A stretch of DNA of 64,000 nt from Mesorhizobium tianshanense (GTDB lineage: Bacteria > Pseudomonadota > Alphaproteobacteria > Rhizobiales > Rhizobiaceae). Both the position numbers and the translations under genes were made by a program. Numbering within the stretch: position 1 is the stretch's first letter; every line of letters starts with the position of its first letter. Positions 15,678 through 24,712 of the stretch are shown here, piece after piece. The stretch is from contig NZ_VLKT01000021.1 of NCBI RefSeq assembly GCF_007830515.1, positions 1 to 64,000 on the forward strand, read 5' to 3'. The notes under the pieces were generated by a model that saw only the letters and a program-made list of their open reading frames with translations, had not been told where the DNA came from and made no database searches.

Positions 15678-16454
15678 ATGCCTGAGTCCCCGATGCCCTT
15701 CTTCTGGTACGAACTGATGACGACCGATCTCGACGCCGCCGAAGCGTTCTACACCGCCGTGGTCGGCTGGAAGGCGCAGGCCTTCGACAGCGCGCCAGGC
15801 ATGCCGCGTTATATCGTCATGAATGTCGGCGAGCGCGGCGTCGGCGGGCTGATGACGTTGCCTGAGGACGCCGCCAAGATGGGCATGCCGCCAGCCTGGC
15901 TCGGCTACATTCACACCAAGGATGTCGATGCTTCAACAAAGTCGCTGAAGGCAGCCGGCGGTACGGTTCACCGCGAACCCGACGACATTCCGGGCGTCGG
16001 CCGCTTCGCCGTCGTTGCCGATCCGCAAGGTGCGACCTTTATGTTCCTGCAGCCGACCGGCCCAGATCAGCCAACGGTGCCGGCCACCACGCCAGGCCAT
16101 ATCGGCTGGCATGAGCTCTACACGTCGGACTGGAAGGCAGCCTTCGATTTCTATTCCAACCAGTTCGGCTGGACCAAGGGCGATTCGATGGATATGGGGC
16201 CGATGGGCACCTACCAGACCTTTGGGGCCGGCCCCGAATCCGGCGGCGGCATGATGAACAAGCCCGAGCAGATCCCGGTGCCGGTGTGGCAGTTCTATTT
16301 CAACGTGCCGGCCATCGATGTGGCGGCCAAGCGCGTCACCGACAATGGCGGCAAGATCCTGATGGGTCCGATGGAGGTGCCCGGCGGCAGCTGGATCGTG
16401 CAGTGCCAGGATCCGCAAGGCGCGCATTTCGCGCTGATGGCGCCGGTTCGGTAA
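15678..16454 (+). CDS. VOC-family protein (two glyoxalase/bleomycin-resistance domains)
   Basis: A 258-residue cytosolic protein with two tandem VOC domains, about residues 5-120 and 135-255. Each starts with an FxWYEL or GWHELYT strand followed by an AFY/DFY helix and ends with a DPQGA motif. This subgroup, with MPFFWYELMTTD and GMMNKPEQIP, is often labelled glyoxalase or hydroxylase-related, but no substrate is proven. The ATG at 15678 is preceded by AAGGAG. It diverges from preT; a role in pyrimidine catabolism is not shown. Confidence 0.85.
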   Translation: MPESPMPFFWYELMTTDLDAAEAFYTAVVGWKAQAFDSAPGMPRYIVMNVGERGVGGLMTLPEDAAKMGMPPAWLGYIHTKDVDASTKSLKAAGGTVHREPDDIPGVGRFAVVADPQGATFMFLQPTGPDQPTVPATTPGHIGWHELYTSDWKAAFDFYSNQFGWTKGDSMDMGPMGTYQTFGAGPESGGGMMNKPEQIPVPVWQFYFNVPAIDVAAKRVTDNGGKILMGPMEVPGGSWIVQCQDPQGAHFALMAPVR

Positions 16455-16456
16455 GA

Positions 16457-16919
16457 TTACTCCGGCGCCAGCACCGCGACCTTGAGGTTCGCCTTCTTGG
16501 CACCACTGAGCTGCAGGGTGGCCGGACCAGCCTGCAGCTTGAAGCGCACGCTCTTGCGGATGCCCGGACAACTTCACGGCTTTGCCGTCCTGAACGACAT
16601 CGATCCAGGCCTCATCGGACAGGCTTATCTGGATTGTCCCTTCGGGCGGGACAACCAGGCTGGCAGTCGCGCCAAAGGCGCCGGACGCCGGTGCCCGTTC
16701 CGGCGCAACTTCGAAGGTAACAGAGTCGATCGGCTCCAAAGAAAGGTCCGCGGCCGCACCAACAGCCAGCGCGGTTCCGGACTGTTCCGCTTGTGCCGCC
16801 GCAAACAGCGCCTGCTCCCGCGTCACCGGCCATTTGAATGCCGTGCAGCCGGCATCGTCCGCCATGGCGAAGCTGGTACCTGCAAGGATTGCGAAGAGGC
16901 TGATGACGGCTTTTTTCAT
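16457..16919 (-). pseudogene. Exported hypothetical protein, frameshifted
   Basis: The ATG at 16919 opens a signal peptide (KKAVISLFAILAGTSFAMAD) and a periplasmic protein running through TIQISLSDEAWIDVV and VKLSG. Reading then jumps frame: an extra G in a GGG run (CCC at 16563-16565 on the plus strand) breaks it, and the natural continuation KSVRFKLQAGPATLQLSG to LKVAVLAPE and TAA at 16457 lies in the next frame. Removing one base gives a normal product of about 153 residues. I do not recognise the family. It could be a true pseudogene or a sequencing error. It is convergent with the VOC gene, stop to stop. Confidence 0.6.
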
Positions 16920-17114
16920 GGCAAAGGGAACCCACATGGTTTGGAGTATCTACATATCAATACAACTATAGCGATATAAATACAACCCTAAATGGAAGTC
17001 CATGATGGAGGAACAACTCCAATCACCGATTGTTGATGGCTGGCCATGGGAAGTGAATGGTCCATTGCCAGGCGGTAATCTATGGCCGGGTCGGGCGGAG
17101 TGAAATGGAGCCTC

Positions 17115-17510
17115 ATGATGACGGTTTTTGACGGTCTCGCCAAATATCAGCCTCAGGCCCTGGCTGTGCTTCGCATCATGACGGCGCTGCAGTTTATGGA
17201 GCATGGCACCCAGAAACTGTTCAATTTTCCCGTCAGCGATCATGCCGGCGCCCTGAGCGGGCTGTCGCTGACCGCGGGCATCCTCGAATTCGCCGGCGGC
17301 ATCCTGCTGGTATTGGGGCTTTTCACCAGGCCGGTCGCATTCCTTCTCAGCGGCGAGATGGCGATCGCCTATTTCATGGCGCACATGCCGCAGGGCTTCT
17401 TCCCGGTCAACAATGGCGGCGACGCGGCGATCTCCTTCTGTTTCATCTTCCTCTATCTGGTGTTCGCCGGTCCCGGCGCCTGGGCGATAGACAACGGCCG
17501 CGGCGCCTGA
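17115..17510 (+). CDS. DoxX-family membrane protein
   Basis: A 131-residue inner-membrane protein with four predicted helices and DoxX features: ALAVLRIMTALQFMEHGTQK, then LEFAGGILLVLGLFTRP and AYFMAHMPQGFFPV. The ATG at 17115 follows GGAG closely; the next ATG at 17118 is equally possible. This branch is usually annotated as a putative oxidoreductase, without biochemical proof. It stands alone, convergent with the FAD/GcvT gene 20 bp further on. Confidence 0.82.
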   Translation: MMTVFDGLAKYQPQALAVLRIMTALQFMEHGTQKLFNFPVSDHAGALSGLSLTAGILEFAGGILLVLGLFTRPVAFLLSGEMAIAYFMAHMPQGFFPVNNGGDAAISFCFIFLYLVFAGPGAWAIDNGRGA

Positions 17511-17530
17511 AGCGCCGACAAGCGGCGCCT

Positions 17531-19972
17531 TCACCCACGCATCCGCTCGAGATTGGCGTCGAACAGCGGCGACGGCTGCACGTGTGCGGGATAGCGCTTG
17601 CCGAGCAGCTCGATCTCGAAACCGTCGGCCTCGTCGGCGATCTCCTTCGGCACATAGCCCATGGCGATGGATGTCTTCGAATGATGCGCGTAGCCGCCTG
17701 ACGTGACCCAGCCGCGCACGGCGCCGTCGAACCAGATCGGCTCGTCGCCGATGACGTCGGCGTCTGCCGCATCGACGACAAAGGCGCGCAGTCGCAGCTT
17801 GCCGCCTTGCTGGCGCTCGGCGAGTGCCGCCTGCTTGCCGATGAAATCGGCGTCCTTGCCATAGGCGACGAAACGGTCGAGGCCGGCCTCCAGCGGCCCG
17901 TAGATCGGCCGGTATTCGCGCGCCCATGAACCGTAATTCTTCTCCAGTCGAAGCGCGTTGAGCGCGCGCGAGCCGAACAGGCCAATGCCGAATTCTTCGC
18001 CCGCCGCCATCAGGGTCTGGTACGCGGCACGCTGATATTCCGGCGCGACCCAGATCTCGTAACCGAGATCGCCGGTGTAGCTGACGCGGCCGACCAGGCA
18101 TGGCGCCATGTCGATATCCATCTTGCGGACGGCCATGAACGAAAACGCCGCATTCGACATATCCGCCCGCGTAACCCTGGCCAGCACGTCCCGCGCATTC
18201 GGTCCGGCGATCGACAGGCCCGTCAACTTCGCGCCCAGCGCCTCGATCGTGACCGAACCGTCCTTCGGCAGATGCGCCTCAAACCAGCGCATATGATACT
18301 GCTCGGCAATGCCGGAGCCGGCGAGAAACCAGCCCTCCCCGTTGGAATCGGGACTACCGAGATTGGCCAGCGTGAAATCGCCGATCAGCTTGCCGTCTTC
18401 CTTCAGCATCGGCGCCAGCGTCATGCGGCCGGGTTTTGGCAATTTGCAGGCAAGCAACCGGTCGAGCCAGGCCGCCGCGCCCTCGCCGGTCACCCTGTAT
18501 TTGGCGAAGCTCGAGATCTCCGCCAGGCCGACGCCACCGCGAACCGTCTTCACCTCGCTCGCGACATGCTCGAAATCGCTCGATCGCCGCCACGAGAACT
18601 CGTCCTTGACGCCCTCGGGCGCATACCACAGCGGCACTTCCAGGCCATAGGCCACGCCCCATTGCGCGCCCTTGGCCGACAGAAGATCGTAGACCGGCGT
18701 GGTCTTGAGCGGCCGCCCGGCAGGCAGCTCCTCATTGGGGAAGCGGATGGAAAAACGCCGCGAATAATTCTCGCGCACCTTGGCGTTGGTATAGGCCATC
18801 GTCGCCCAGTCGCCATAGCGCGAGACATCCATCGCCCAGATGTCGGCACCGGGATCGCCCTCGATCATCCAGTTCGACAGCGCCAGACCGACACCGCCGC
18901 CCTGTGAAAAGCCGGCCATGACGCCGCAGGCGACCCAGAAACCCGGCAGGCCGCGCACCGGCCCGACCAGCGGGTTGCCGTCCGGCGCGAAGGTGAAGGG
19001 ACCGTTGATGATCTGCTTGATGCCGGTGTTCTGGAAGGCCGGGAAATGCCGGAAGCCGACTTCCAGCGACGGCGCGATGCGGTCGATATCCGGCTCCAGC
19101 AATTCATGGCCGAAGTTCCAAGGCGTCTGGAACTCTGACCACGGCTTGTTGGCCTTCTCATAGGTGCCCATCAGCATGCCGCCGCGCTCCTGGCGCAGAT
19201 AGAGCTCGCCGTCGAAATCGACCGCGTGGATGATCTCCGTGCCGGTCTTCTGGTTCCAGGCGGCAACCTCCGGCATGTCCTCGGTGATCAGGTACATGTG
19301 CTCCATGGCTAGAACCGGCAGCTCCAGCCCGACCATGCGGCCGACCTCGCGCGCCCACAGGCCGCCGGCGTTGACGACATGCTCGGCCACCACCTCACCC
19401 TTGTTGGTGAGGACGCGCCACAGCCCGTCGGGACGGCGCACGATATCCTCGACCTTGGTGAAGCGTTCGACCTCGGCGCCCAGTTTTCTGGCCGCCTTGG
19501 CATAGGCGTGGGTGACCCCCGAAGGGTCGAGATGGCCGTCCTCCTTGTTGCGGACGGCGCCGACGAACTGCTTGGGGTCGAGCAGCGGCATCAGTTCGGC
19601 CGCCTCATCAGGCGAGATTTCTTCAAGATCGATGCCGAGATAGCGGCCCTTGGCGACAACGCCGCGCAGCCAGTCGAGCCGCGCCTCGGTCGCCGCCAGA
19701 AGCACGCCACCGGTCAGATGCACGCCGGTCGCCTGGCCGGACAGCTCCTCGATCTCCTTGTAGAGCGAGATCGTGTATTTCTGCAGCTTGGCGACGTTGG
19801 GGTCGCCATTGATCGTGTGCATGCCGCCGGCCGCGTGCCAGGTCGAGCCGGAGGTCAGTTCGTCGCGCTCCAGGAGCACGATGTCGGTCCAGCCGTGACG
19901 GGCCAGATGGAACAGCACGGAACAGCCGACGACGCCTCCGCCAATGACCACGACCTTTGCATGCGATTTCAT
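17531..19972 (-). CDS. FAD-dependent oxidoreductase with GcvT domain (dimethylglycine/sarcosine dehydrogenase family)
   Basis: An 813-residue two-part enzyme. The N-terminal DAO domain (about 1-370) has the FAD motif VVIGGGVVGCSV (residues 8-19) and SGSTWHAAGG, whose His46 is at the position of covalent FAD attachment in dimethylglycine and sarcosine dehydrogenases. After a FAO_M linker, the C-terminal half (about 430-813) is a GcvT aminomethyltransferase domain that hands the methyl carbon to tetrahydrofolate. The family oxidatively demethylates N-methyl glycine derivatives. It directly follows the MttB-like gene on the same strand (78-bp gap), so I infer a shared job in quaternary or tertiary amine breakdown. 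Exact substrate unknown. Confidence 0.88.
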   Translation of the reverse strand: MKSHAKVVVIGGGVVGCSVLFHLARHGWTDIVLLERDELTSGSTWHAAGGMHTINGDPNVAKLQKYTISLYKEIEELSGQATGVHLTGGVLLAATEARLDWLRGVVAKGRYLGIDLEEISPDEAAELMPLLDPKQFVGAVRNKEDGHLDPSGVTHAYAKAARKLGAEVERFTKVEDIVRRPDGLWRVLTNKGEVVAEHVVNAGGLWAREVGRMVGLELPVLAMEHMYLITEDMPEVAAWNQKTGTEIIHAVDFDGELYLRQERGGMLMGTYEKANKPWSEFQTPWNFGHELLEPDIDRIAPSLEVGFRHFPAFQNTGIKQIINGPFTFAPDGNPLVGPVRGLPGFWVACGVMAGFSQGGGVGLALSNWMIEGDPGADIWAMDVSRYGDWATMAYTNAKVRENYSRRFSIRFPNEELPAGRPLKTTPVYDLLSAKGAQWGVAYGLEVPLWYAPEGVKDEFSWRRSSDFEHVASEVKTVRGGVGLAEISSFAKYRVTGEGAAAWLDRLLACKLPKPGRMTLAPMLKEDGKLIGDFTLANLGSPDSNGEGWFLAGSGIAEQYHMRWFEAHLPKDGSVTIEALGAKLTGLSIAGPNARDVLARVTRADMSNAAFSFMAVRKMDIDMAPCLVGRVSYTGDLGYEIWVAPEYQRAAYQTLMAAGEEFGIGLFGSRALNALRLEKNYGSWAREYRPIYGPLEAGLDRFVAYGKDADFIGKQAALAERQQGGKLRLRAFVVDAADADVIGDEPIWFDGAVRGWVTSGGYAHHSKTSIAMGYVPKEIADEADGFEIELLGKRYPAHVQPSPLFDANLERMRG

Positions 19973-20050
19973 GTTTTTCTCGTTATTTCAAGGAATTGGA
20001 TGGGTGAATTGATTCAGAATGGGAGGAAAACGGATTGGCGTCGCGATCTT

Positions 20051-21589
20051 TCACGGCTCGCCCTGCCCGATCGCTTCCTTGCGCTTGGCGACATAGGCTT
20101 CCAGCGCTTCGCGCACGGAAACATCAATCACCGGCTCGACATGATCTTCCAGCGCCTTCTTCCACAGCCGCGTCGCGCGCGCCGTGGTGTCGAGCCCGCC
20201 GGCCTCCTGCCAGGCCTCGTAGTTCTGCCAGTTGGAAAGCATCGGCTGGTAAAAGGCAGTGGCATAGCGCTCCAGCGTATGCGGCTCGCCGAAGAAATGG
20301 CCGCCGGTCGGCACCGCACCCAGCGCCTCGACGGCGAGTTCCGCCTCGTTGACCTCGATCGGGCGCAAGAATTCCATCATGTGCTGGATCATTTCGACGT
20401 CGATGATGAACTTTTCGAACGACGCGGTCAGCCCGCCTTCCTGCCAGCCGGCGGCGTGGTAGACGAGATTGCCGTGGCCGAGCACCGCGCCCCACAGCGC
20501 CATCAGCGTCTCATAGGCGCCCTGCGCGTCGGCGGCGTTGGAGGCCGAGCCCGGCGTCGTCCGGTAGGGCAGTCCATAGCGCCTCGCCAACTGCCCGGAG
20601 GCGATGTTGGCTTTGGTGTTCTCCGGCGTGCCGAAGGCCGGCGCGCCCGACTTCATGTCGACATTGGAGGTGAAGGCGCCATACATAACCGGGGCGCCGG
20701 GGCGGACAAGCTGCGTCAAGACCACGCCGAACAGCGCCTCGGCATTCTGCTGGGCGAGCGCGCCGGCAAGCGTCACCGGGCTCATCGCTCCCATCAGCGT
20801 GAACGGCGTCACCGCCACCGATTGGCCGAACTCAGCCATCGTCATCAGCCCTTCGGCCATCATCTCGTCGAAGCGGCGCGGCGAGTTGACCGAGATGATG
20901 GTGGTGACGCCGGGATCGTCGCGCATCTGGTCGGGCGTCAGCCCTCGCGAAACAGCCATCATTTCGATGCCGTCCAGCGCCCTGCCCCGGCCGATCGCCG
21001 AGACGTGAAAACTCTTGTCGGTCAGCGTCAGATTGGCGAAATAGGTGTCGAGATGGCGTGAGTTGGCCGGCAGTTCCACCGGTGCGCAGACTTGGTTGCC
21101 CAGCATATGAATGCAGTTGAAATGCTGCGCCAGCCGGGTGAGATCGCAATAGTCGCGCAGGTTCCCGGCGCGGCGGCCGCGTTCCATGTCGTGCACGTTG
21201 GGCGGCCCGGCGACCAGGGTGAAGTTGATGGTGTTGCCGCCGAGATGGACAGTATGGGCCGGGTTGCGCGGCGTAAGCCGGTAGCTCGATCGTGTCGTCC
21301 TCAGTGCCTCGTCGATCATGCCCCGGTCGATGCGGACAGTCATCGACGCATGATCGACCTTGCCCCCGGCCTTCTCGAACAGCGAAAGCGCCCGCGGGCT
21401 CATCACCTCGATGCCGAAATTCTCCAGAATGTGCATCGAGGCTTCGTGGATCGCCTCGATCTGGTCGGCCGAGAGCATCGCCATTGGCGGATAGGGATTT
21501 GTGACGCGGCGCAACGGCAGTTGCGGAATGGCGGTCGGCCCCCTGTTGCTGGTTCGCTCAGCGCCGCGCTTGCGTCTCGGTTCGGTCAT
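20051..21589 (-). CDS. Trimethylamine methyltransferase family protein (non-pyrrolysine MttB homologue)
   Basis: A 512-residue protein of the MttB superfamily (COG5598), with the family N-terminus LSADQIEAIHEASMHILENFGIEV, the barrel segments GGNTINFTLVAGPPNVHD and VYHAAGWQEGGLTASFEK, and the C-terminal LEDHVEPVID. There is no in-frame amber codon, so it lacks pyrrolysine. It belongs with the homologues of which some demethylate glycine betaine, proline betaine, carnitine or butyrobetaine through a corrinoid protein. No corrinoid protein or corrinoid:folate methyltransferase is in the window. ATG codons at 21598 and 21589 are both possible. It heads an operon with the FAD/GcvT gene. Confidence 0.85.
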   Translation of the reverse strand: MTEPRRKRGAERTSNRGPTAIPQLPLRRVTNPYPPMAMLSADQIEAIHEASMHILENFGIEVMSPRALSLFEKAGGKVDHASMTVRIDRGMIDEALRTTRSSYRLTPRNPAHTVHLGGNTINFTLVAGPPNVHDMERGRRAGNLRDYCDLTRLAQHFNCIHMLGNQVCAPVELPANSRHLDTYFANLTLTDKSFHVSAIGRGRALDGIEMMAVSRGLTPDQMRDDPGVTTIISVNSPRRFDEMMAEGLMTMAEFGQSVAVTPFTLMGAMSPVTLAGALAQQNAEALFGVVLTQLVRPGAPVMYGAFTSNVDMKSGAPAFGTPENTKANIASGQLARRYGLPYRTTPGSASNAADAQGAYETLMALWGAVLGHGNLVYHAAGWQEGGLTASFEKFIIDVEMIQHMMEFLRPIEVNEAELAVEALGAVPTGGHFFGEPHTLERYATAFYQPMLSNWQNYEAWQEAGGLDTTARATRLWKKALEDHVEPVIDVSVREALEAYVAKRKEAIGQGEP

Positions 21590-21805
21590 GCGGCGCATCA
21601 AAGCGCCGGCACAAGGATCGGGCTGTCAGAAATCCGCCGCCTGCGGACGCGATTTTAGTCAAGGCGGCATTTTTGGAATGTAATTGCGACAAAAACGACA
21701 GAAACCGTCGGAATATTGATCCTTGCTTTGCCGGCCAAAGCGACCGATGAGCCGTTAAGAAACGCCGCAAGATTCCTTTTATGTTTTCGGCCTAATCCTG
21801 CTCCG

Positions 21806-22400
21806 ATGGGTAGGTCGAGTTTTAGTAAAATTGGAGCCGTCAGCGTACTGCTGGCGCTGTCGGCCTGCGCGACGCCGCCGAGCCATATCAACGATGTCTG
21901 CGCCGTATTCGACCAGAATGACGGCTGGTTCGACAATTGGCAGGCGGCGGGCGGCCGAACGCGCCGAGCAGAAATACGGCGTGCCGGTTCCCGTGCTGAT
22001 GGCGACGGTGCGCAAGGAATCCGGCTTCAAGAGCAACGCCAGGCCGCCGCGCACCAAGCTTCTCGGTTTCATTCCCTGGAAACGTGTCTCCAGCGCCACC
22101 GGCTTCTCGCAGGCGCTTGACGGCACCTGGGCGCAATATCAAAGCGAGACGGGCGGCTGGGCGGCGCGCCGCACCAGCTTTGCCGATGCCGTCGATTTCG
22201 TCGGCTGGTATCATTCCAGGACCGCCGACACGCTCGGCGTTGCCCGCAACGATACCTACAATCTCTATCTGGCCTATTATCTCGGCTGGACCGCCTACAA
22301 GCGCGGCGAACGGGGCGATGCCGGCGTGCAGCGCTATGCGCGGGCCACCGAGCAGATGGCTCGGGATTACGCCGCGCAGCTACGCCAGTGCGCGCCTTGA
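21806..22400 (+). pseudogene. Lytic transglycosylase-like lipoprotein, frameshifted
   Basis: The ATG at 21806 starts a lipoprotein signal with lipobox LSAC (VSVLLALSACATPPS). The mature part runs to DGWFDNWQAA, then the frame breaks at a GGG run (21949-21951). The rest continues in the next frame: AERAEQKYGVPVPVLMATVRKESGF, with the likely catalytic glutamate in RKES, then LLGFIPWKR, GFSQALDGTWAQYQ and DAVDFVGWYH, the SLT domain of Rhizobiales transglycosylases. Dropping one G restores a product of about 197 residues. It may be a pseudogene, a sequence error, or a product of frameshifting. It lies between the minus-strand mttB-like gene and ABC transporter genes. Confidence 0.7.
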
Positions 22401-22413
22401 TGGCGCCACGGAT

Positions 22414-24642
22414 CTAGCCGTCCGTCGGCTTCGGCCTCTTGCCGCGCGGACGCTTGGGCGGAGCGCCGGCGAAGCCTGGGCCTATGCCCTGCGGCGCGTC
22501 GTCCGGCACCCCCTCATTGGCGGCGTGCTCCTTGTCGAATTTGATCACCGGCTCCATTTTCGCCAGCACGTCGTCGGCAAGCCAGCACAGGCTCATATGG
22601 CCATTGCCGAGATTCTTCACCGGCGGCACCTGCGTCTCGCAAAGATTGTCCGGCACCAGCTTCTTGTAACCGCACCGCGTCTGGAACGGACATCCGGTTG
22701 GCGGGTTCATCGCCGACGGGATGTCGCCTTCCAGCACGATGTGCTTCTTGATCACTGATGTGTCGGCGATCGGGATCGCCGACAGCAGCGCCTCGGTGTA
22801 GGGATGATAGGGCGGCGAAAAGATCTGGTCGGTCGTGCCCTGCTCGACGATGTAGCCAAGATACATGACGACGACGCGGTCGGCGATATAGCGCACCACC
22901 GACAGGTCATGGCTGATGAACAGCATCGTCGTCTTGTTCTTGCGCTGGATGTCCATCAAAAGTTCGGTCACCGCAGCCTGCACCGACACGTCGAGCGCCG
23001 AGACCGGCTCGTCGGCCACCACCACCTTGGCATCGCCGGCAAAGGCCCGCGCCACGCCGATGCGCTGCTTCTGGCCGCCGGAAAGCTGGCGCGGTTTGCG
23101 GGTCTCGAACGCCCGCGGCAGCTTCACCAGGTCGAGAAGCTCCAGCATGCGCTTGCGGCGATCGGCGACGGTCTTGCCGACATTGAACTTTTCCAGCGTG
23201 CGGATGATCTGCGAGCCTACCGTGTGGCTGGGATTGAGCGTATCGAACGGATTCTGGAACACCATCTGGATCGACGACACCGTGTCGACGCTGCGTTTCT
23301 CGACGCCGGTTGACTGGATCTGCGTGTTGCCGAGCGTCACGCTGCCGGAGCTTGCCGTCTCCAGCCCGAGCAGCACCTTGGCCAGCGTCGACTTTCCGCA
23401 ACCGGACTCGCCGACGATGGCGACGGTCTCGGATTCGCGTGCCATGAAGGAGATCGTCTCGTTGGCCTTGACGACGCGGCCTCCGCTCGAGCCGAACACT
23501 TCGCTGCCGCCGACCTTGTAGTACTTCTTGAGGTCCTCGATCTTGAGCACCGGCGCGCCGGGCTCGACGCGCTCGTTGACCTTCTTGGCGCCGGGCGGCA
23601 GCGCTTCCCAGTCGATCTCGTTGAAGCGCACGCAACGCGAAAAATGGCCCTCATGGCCTTCAACCGCGATCATCGGGATTTCGGCCGCGTTGCAGACGCC
23701 CTCGACGAAATGGTGGCAGCGGGGGCCGAAATTGCAGCCCTTCGGCCGCTCGTGCGGCAGCGGCAATTGCCCCGGTATGGAAATCAGCGGCCGCGAATTC
23801 TTGTCTGCGCCGGGCAGCGGGATCGAGCGGAACAGGCCTTGCGTGTAGGGATGGCGCATCCGGTCGAAGACGTCCTTGATCTTGCCGGTCTCGACCGCTT
23901 CGCCCGAATACATCACCGTGATGCGGTCGCAGGTCTCCAGGATCAGGCCGAGATTGTGCGACACGAAGATCATCGAGGTGCCGAACTTCTCGCCGAGCCC
24001 CTTGACCAGGTCGACGATGCCGGCTTCCACCGTCACGTCGAGCGCCGTCGTCGGCTCGTCAAGCAGGAGCAGCGCCGGCTTCGACAGCAGCGCCATGGCG
24101 ATGACGATACGCTGCTGCTGGCCACCCGAAAGCTGGTGCGGAAAGGAGCGCATCATGCGCTCTGGATCGGGCAGCCTGACCGAGCGCACCATTTCGAGCG
24201 CTCTCTTATAAGCCTCTTCCTTCGATACCTTGTCGTGGATCAGCGGCACTTCCATCAATTGCTGGCCGACCTTCATCGCCGGGTTCAGGCTGGCCATCGG
24301 CTCCTGGTAGATCATCGCGATCTTGTTGCCGCGGATGGAGCGGAGTTCCTCTTCGGACAATTCGCCCATGTCCTTGCCCTGGAACTTTATCCGGCCGCCG
24401 ACGATCTTTCCGATGTTGGAGAGATCGCGCATGATGCCGAGCGACACGGTCGACTTGCCGCAACCGGATTCGCCGACGATGCCCATCGCTTCACCGGGCA
24501 TGACCGTGCAGGAAAAGTCCATGACGGCCGGTATCTCGCCCTTGCGTGTAAAGAAGGAGATCGACAGGTTCTCGATCTCGATGATCGGCCCATCGGTAGG
24601 CCCATTGGACGGCTTGCCGGGATTTCGAACTGCCTCATTCAT
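22414..24642 (-). CDS. Peptide/nickel-type ABC transporter, fused double ATP-binding protein (DppD-DppF)
   Basis: A 742-residue cytoplasmic ATPase made of two ABC modules. Module one has GIVGESGCGKST, LSGGQQQR and LLLLDEPTTALD. Module two has the same Walker A, LSGGQKQR and VVVADEPVSALD. Each ends in an oligopeptide/dipeptide transporter C-terminal domain with a cysteine group (CNFGPRC, CPFQTRC) like the iron-sulfur-binding tails of OppD and DppD. In most systems the two are separate genes; the fusion recalls GsiA. The ATG at 24642 has GGAG at good spacing; an upstream start at 24669 is less likely. It is the last gene of the importer operon. Confidence 0.9.
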   Translation of the reverse strand: MNEAVRNPGKPSNGPTDGPIIEIENLSISFFTRKGEIPAVMDFSCTVMPGEAMGIVGESGCGKSTVSLGIMRDLSNIGKIVGGRIKFQGKDMGELSEEELRSIRGNKIAMIYQEPMASLNPAMKVGQQLMEVPLIHDKVSKEEAYKRALEMVRSVRLPDPERMMRSFPHQLSGGQQQRIVIAMALLSKPALLLLDEPTTALDVTVEAGIVDLVKGLGEKFGTSMIFVSHNLGLILETCDRITVMYSGEAVETGKIKDVFDRMRHPYTQGLFRSIPLPGADKNSRPLISIPGQLPLPHERPKGCNFGPRCHHFVEGVCNAAEIPMIAVEGHEGHFSRCVRFNEIDWEALPPGAKKVNERVEPGAPVLKIEDLKKYYKVGGSEVFGSSGGRVVKANETISFMARESETVAIVGESGCGKSTLAKVLLGLETASSGSVTLGNTQIQSTGVEKRSVDTVSSIQMVFQNPFDTLNPSHTVGSQIIRTLEKFNVGKTVADRRKRMLELLDLVKLPRAFETRKPRQLSGGQKQRIGVARAFAGDAKVVVADEPVSALDVSVQAAVTELLMDIQRKNKTTMLFISHDLSVVRYIADRVVVMYLGYIVEQGTTDQIFSPPYHPYTEALLSAIPIADTSVIKKHIVLEGDIPSAMNPPTGCPFQTRCGYKKLVPDNLCETQVPPVKNLGNGHMSLCWLADDVLAKMEPVIKFDKEHAANEGVPDDAPQGIGPGFAGAPPKRPRGKRPKPTDG

Positions 24643-24712
24643 GGGTCGCTCCAATCCTTGTTCTTTCAAGTAGGGTCGAAGACCCGTCCATCAATCTTTC
24701 ATCGCCCGCCCA

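Noticed and set aside
20051..21601. Possible pyrrolysine-containing trimethylamine methyltransferase
   Set aside because: The frame is continuous without an internal TAG, and no pyl genes are present, so it is a non-pyrrolysine homologue.
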